From positions 23,310,026-23,374,025 of the forward strand of contig CM055095.1 of NCBI GenBank assembly GCA_029204225.1: a stretch of 64,000 nt of DNA, given 5' to 3'. Made by a program: the position numbers and the translations under genes. Every line of letters begins with the position of its first letter. Positions within the stretch are counted from its first letter, which is position 1. Positions 60,951 through 64,000 of this stretch are shown one piece after another. This DNA comes from Diphasiastrum complanatum (lineage: Eukaryota > Streptophyta > Lycopodiopsida > Lycopodiales > Lycopodiaceae). Below the pieces are notes generated by a model. It did not search any database. It was not told the origin of the DNA and saw only the letters and a program-made list of their open reading frames with translations.

Positions 60951-61466
60951 AAAAAGAGAAATGACTTGGAGACCCATTTTTTTTTAGATTTTTAATTTTT
61001 TTTAAAAAGTATCCACATTTAAAATGCTTCAAATAAATATATTGTAATGTTAAAAAAAATGTTGTATTATGCAAGAAAATAATTCAAGCTACAAAAATCT
61101 GGTCAATATATTTTCATAATTAGCTTAAAATTAGCTTATATTAAATAATAATACTATTCAGAATAAAATCATCAGATACACCACTAAAATACCTAAAAAA
61201 TATTTTCTATTTACTTAAAACAAAAGTTATAGTTTTGTTTTTTGAACTTTTAGATTTTTTTAAAAATACAGTTCTTGTATCAAAAAATATATTTTTTAAA
61301 TTACGTTGAAAATTTGAATCAATATTTTTTTAAAATTTTAAATTTTTAAATTTTTTTACTTATACTTATGTAAGTTTATTAAAATTTAAACATTAGATAA
61401 ATGTAAATAAAATTACTTAACAATAATCGAGATTAAATGATTTGTGAAAATATTTAAATCACCTTG
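60951..61466. other. AT-rich spacer
   Basis: About 500 bp of very AT-rich sequence with long A and T runs lies between Copia-B and a Copia-A scrap. No coding, no LTR ends and no clear inverted repeats were seen. Confidence 0.6.
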
Positions 61467-61976
61467 AAAAAATCTTCTTCTCAATTAGATCCCTGATCAA
61501 GTGGTACTTGATCGCAATGTGCTTCGTTTTGGAATGGAACATGGGATATTTCGTCTGGTGTATTGCAGAGGTGTTGTCTATCTGCAAGACCAAGGGCTCA
61601 TTCCTTGTTTCGCCCAATTCATCCAGGAACTGTCTTAGCTAGATTATTTTGTTGGCCATCTTTGTTGCTGCAACATATTCTGCTTCGTAGGATGATTGGG
61701 CTACAACGGTCTGCTTCTTGCTGACCCAAAGAACTGATGCTCCTGATGCGATGGTGCATCCTCCTGAGACGCTTTTACAGTTGTCCTTGAGATATGCTAG
61801 CTAGCATCGTTGTAGGAAAATATCATGAAACCTGCATCACGACAATAACACAAGCCATAATCCCTCGTTAATTGAAGATATTGCAAAATATGTTTTACAA
61901 TCTTCCAATGTGTCGAGCTTGGATTCGTGCAGAATTGGCTCATCCTGAACACTACATAAGCAATATCAGGACGTGT
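61467..61976 (-). pseudogene. Copia-A scrap (RNase H region)
   Basis: A 510-bp fragment homologous to 15471-15980 in the same orientation. The minus frame 62000-61797 reads RPDIAYVVFRMSQFCTNPSS and continues HWKIVKHILQYLQLT. The rest covers RNase H in broken frames. Both ends are abrupt, without LTR or PPT. Confidence 0.75.
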
Positions 61977-62514
61977 CTCTCTTATCTCTGTTCTCCGCAC
62001 TGTTGAGTGTGAGTGATCTTGAGTCTACTAGCAATCTCTACTGCATTACATGAATTACTCTCTGGTCAGACAAACACTTTAGCGCATTACACTCATTTGC
62101 TATATATTCGTAAATATGTTCTAAAGAACAATCTTAAAATTATCTTATTCGTCTTTTGCAAAAAAATTGTATTCAACACTCAAATAATGTCTACATTTGG
62201 TACAGTCTAGCACGATCATTGATAGAATTGTATGTATACATCTGAGATGACAGTCTCTATTTGAGGAATTGAGTTATTGATATGTGTTCTTGTTTGTACC
62301 AGACATAAGTTTCTAACATACTCTAAAACTATTCGTGCTCTTTAACCATAAATTTGGACTTAAGTTGTTGAGGACTTCTGTCTAGAACCAAACAGTTCAT
62401 GAATATAATTAACTAATTGTCTACAAACTTGAGTACATAATCCATCAAATCTCTGCTGACAACTTAATCAGCTGGAGTCTAGTACTTCTATACTACTCTA
62501 ATAACATCTCAGCT
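61977..62514. other. Unassigned stretch
   Basis: No coding or repeat structure is recognised between the Copia-A scrap and the LTR at 62515. Confidence 0.4.
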
Positions 62515-63333
62515 TGTTGGGAGTATTCCCAACAAAGTGTAAATAAATAAAATCATCCAATAGAACGTGTTGCGAGGGCATGGCATCCTGCGCGCGTAAG
62601 CCCATGGCCCAATGAGCACGCAAGTAAAGTTGTAAATAAAATAAACTTGACTTGGGCCTTGGAATTCAAATAAAACTAGAGGCCCAAAGTCATTTTTAAA
62701 CTTAGAGTTTACTTTTTAGAATTGGGTCCAAATTGGGACTCACATGAATCTTGTGATTGCCAATGTACTTTTTGTGGACCCTTGGATCAAGTTGGGTCCA
62801 AGATGAATGGATAGGATCATTGTGAATATTAGCCAATAGGATTGAGGGGCAAGGGCCTTCCCCATTTTATAAAAAGGCACCATTTGTACACTATTTTCAT
62901 GCCTAATGAGAAGGAGGAAACTCTACCAATTTTGGAAGAGAAGCATCCTCATTTGCAATTCAATGCTTGTTATTGCTCTTGTTGATTTCTATTGCTTTCA
63001 AGTTCATGCTTTTTGGTTTCAATAGTTTATGTTTCTCCTTTAGCAAGTATAATGTGCATTTGAGCTAACCTCCACCCTCCCTCTATCTCTCTCTTCTATC
63101 TTCTTTTCCCTCCATCTTTTCTAATCATCCCCTTCCTTTCACCTACAATCATGATGAATGTTAGTGTATAGGAGTAGAGATAAGGGAGAGTAGTGTTAGT
63201 GGTGAGTAGAGTTAAGGGAGAAAGTAGGAAACTAACTAAAAATAACATCTATGCATAGTTAGGTACCTATCTAGTGATCTAACCCTTGTTGACAGGCGGG
63301 AGGGCTATACTACGCAAGATCTTTGACCCTACA
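62515..63333 (+). repeat. 5' LTR of a plus-strand Ty3/gypsy (Tat/Athila-like) element
   Basis: It begins TGTTGGGA-gtat-TCCCAACA, so the first 20 bases form a perfect 8-bp hairpin. It ends ...GACCCTACA, one base before the PBS. The length is 819 bp. A CCAAT box at about 62833-62837 and a TATA box (ttttataaaaagg, 62865-62877) lie in the expected promoter arrangement. Transcription would start near 62905. The 3' LTR is outside the window. Confidence 0.75.
62833..62877 (+). promoter_or_regulatory. LTR promoter (CCAAT and TATA)
   Basis: CCAAT in agccaatagg and, about 30 bases on, TATAAAAA in ttttataaaaagg. The spacing and the position inside the LTR fit an RNA polymerase II promoter. Confidence 0.55.
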
Positions 63334-63334
63334 G

Positions 63335-63353
63335 TGGCGCCGATGCTGGGGAT
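63335..63353 (+). promoter_or_regulatory. PBS, tRNA-Asp type
   Basis: TGGCGCCGATGCTGGGGA differs at only two positions from TGGCGCCGTTGCCGGGGA, the PBS known from Tat/Retand-like plant gypsy elements. Confidence 0.75.
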
Positions 63354-64000
63354 AGGTTTTCACTAACTAGTTTAGCCGCATTTTAGCTATTTTCTTGCTT
63401 TTTAGAGTAGTTTTAGGTAGAATTTTGGGTGTTTAGAATTAGTTTTCTGTATTTTTTTGTGTTTGGACTATTCACAGCTAGCGGAGGAGGTGTGAGAGGG
63501 TAGAGGAGGCCCTGTGAGTCTCTAAGGGCTTGAAACCCAAACCAACCAACCAAAAAACCCAAAAAACACAGCAATCTGCATTTTGGAGAAAAAAAGAGCC
63601 TAAAATCTCATCAGATTTTTATATCTCCAGAATCAGTGAGAATTAACCCTTGCATGACTGCAGTAGCTCTAGGACACTGTCCTAGACCTGCATAGAAGCT
63701 TGCGAGAGTTAGTTCCAAGCAGATTGTAAAAATCATAAAAAAATCATAAAAAATTCAAAAAACCCTTGAAAAAATCCAAAAAAATTCAAATTTTCATAAG
63801 AACTCTCGCAGAGCTCTCTGAAGTTCCATCTCAGTGAGACTAGGACATAGAGAAGCTTGCGAGAGTTAGTTTGATGTCTAAGTGTCTATGCGAGAGTTCC
63901 TAGTGAAAAAAAAGGTGGAAAAGTACCAAAGAACCCTCGCAGACAGCAAAATTTTTAGTTCTAGTGGTCAAGAAACTCTCGTAGAGGATTCTGAAGTTCC
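63354..64000 (+). other. Leader of the gypsy element, with repeated GCGAGAGTT motifs
   Basis: No Gag start is reached before the window ends. The leader contains the 9-mer gcgagagtt in direct orientation (63702, 63859 and 63890) and its complement aactctcgc or close variants (63801, 63931, 63972). It also has A-rich stretches (63720-63800) and the small palindrome aggacactgtcct (63671-63683). Confidence 0.55.

Overview
The window is nuclear DNA of a land plant, most likely a large-genome vascular plant. It is almost wholly transposable-element sequence. The evidence is plant-type Ty1/copia and Ty3/gypsy polyprotein fragments, a CACTA (tnp2) transposase with GT-AG introns, tRNA-iMet and tRNA-Asp type primer-binding sites, an (AG)35 microsatellite and AT-rich decayed spacers. 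I see no intact host gene, no tRNA or rRNA gene, no CRISPR array and nothing bacterial. The species cannot be named from the sequence.

Layout from left to right. 1-1091: end of a minus-strand LTR element with PBS and LTR. 1653-7940: old Ty3/gypsy element with two divergent LTRs and nearly erased coding. 7941-8898: unrecognised minus-strand ORFs plus a histone H3-fold fragment. 8896-11889: minus-strand copia element (Copia-C) with a large internal deletion. 13270-14322: minus-strand element (element F) whose PBS is followed by unrecognised ORFs. 14323-17541: 5'-truncated minus-strand copia (Copia-A), abutting a gypsy-type gag fragment (17542-18266). 18277-18897: short tandem repeats and microsatellites. 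19125-20000: broken SET-domain fragment. 20224-23261: CACTA tnp2 pseudogene with five recognisable introns, truncated by copia debris (23262-24312). 24313-29347: plus-strand Copia-A with gag, protease, integrase and RNase H remains but no reverse-transcriptase core.

The dominant structure is a tandem triplication of an 11,244-bp unit: 27037-38280, 38281-49524 and 49525-about 60768. Each unit starts inside plus-strand Copia-A and ends inside the integrase of a minus-strand copia (Copia-B). In between it holds a mosaic of gypsy fragments, a 366-bp tandem repeat and a polypurine minisatellite. Both internal joints carry the same 2-bp TT filler. The outer flanks are the native continuations of Copia-A (left) and Copia-B (right). 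The copies are nearly identical but differ by scattered SNPs, and unit 3 has a local SNP cluster.

After the array come an AT-rich spacer (60951-61466), a 510-bp Copia-A scrap (61467-61976), an unassigned stretch, and the 5' LTR, tRNA-Asp type PBS and leader of a plus-strand gypsy element that runs off the right edge (62515-64000). Nothing here forms a pathway. The genes are remnants of transposon replication machinery, with captured chromatin-protein fragments (H3-like, SET-like) as the main non-transposon content.
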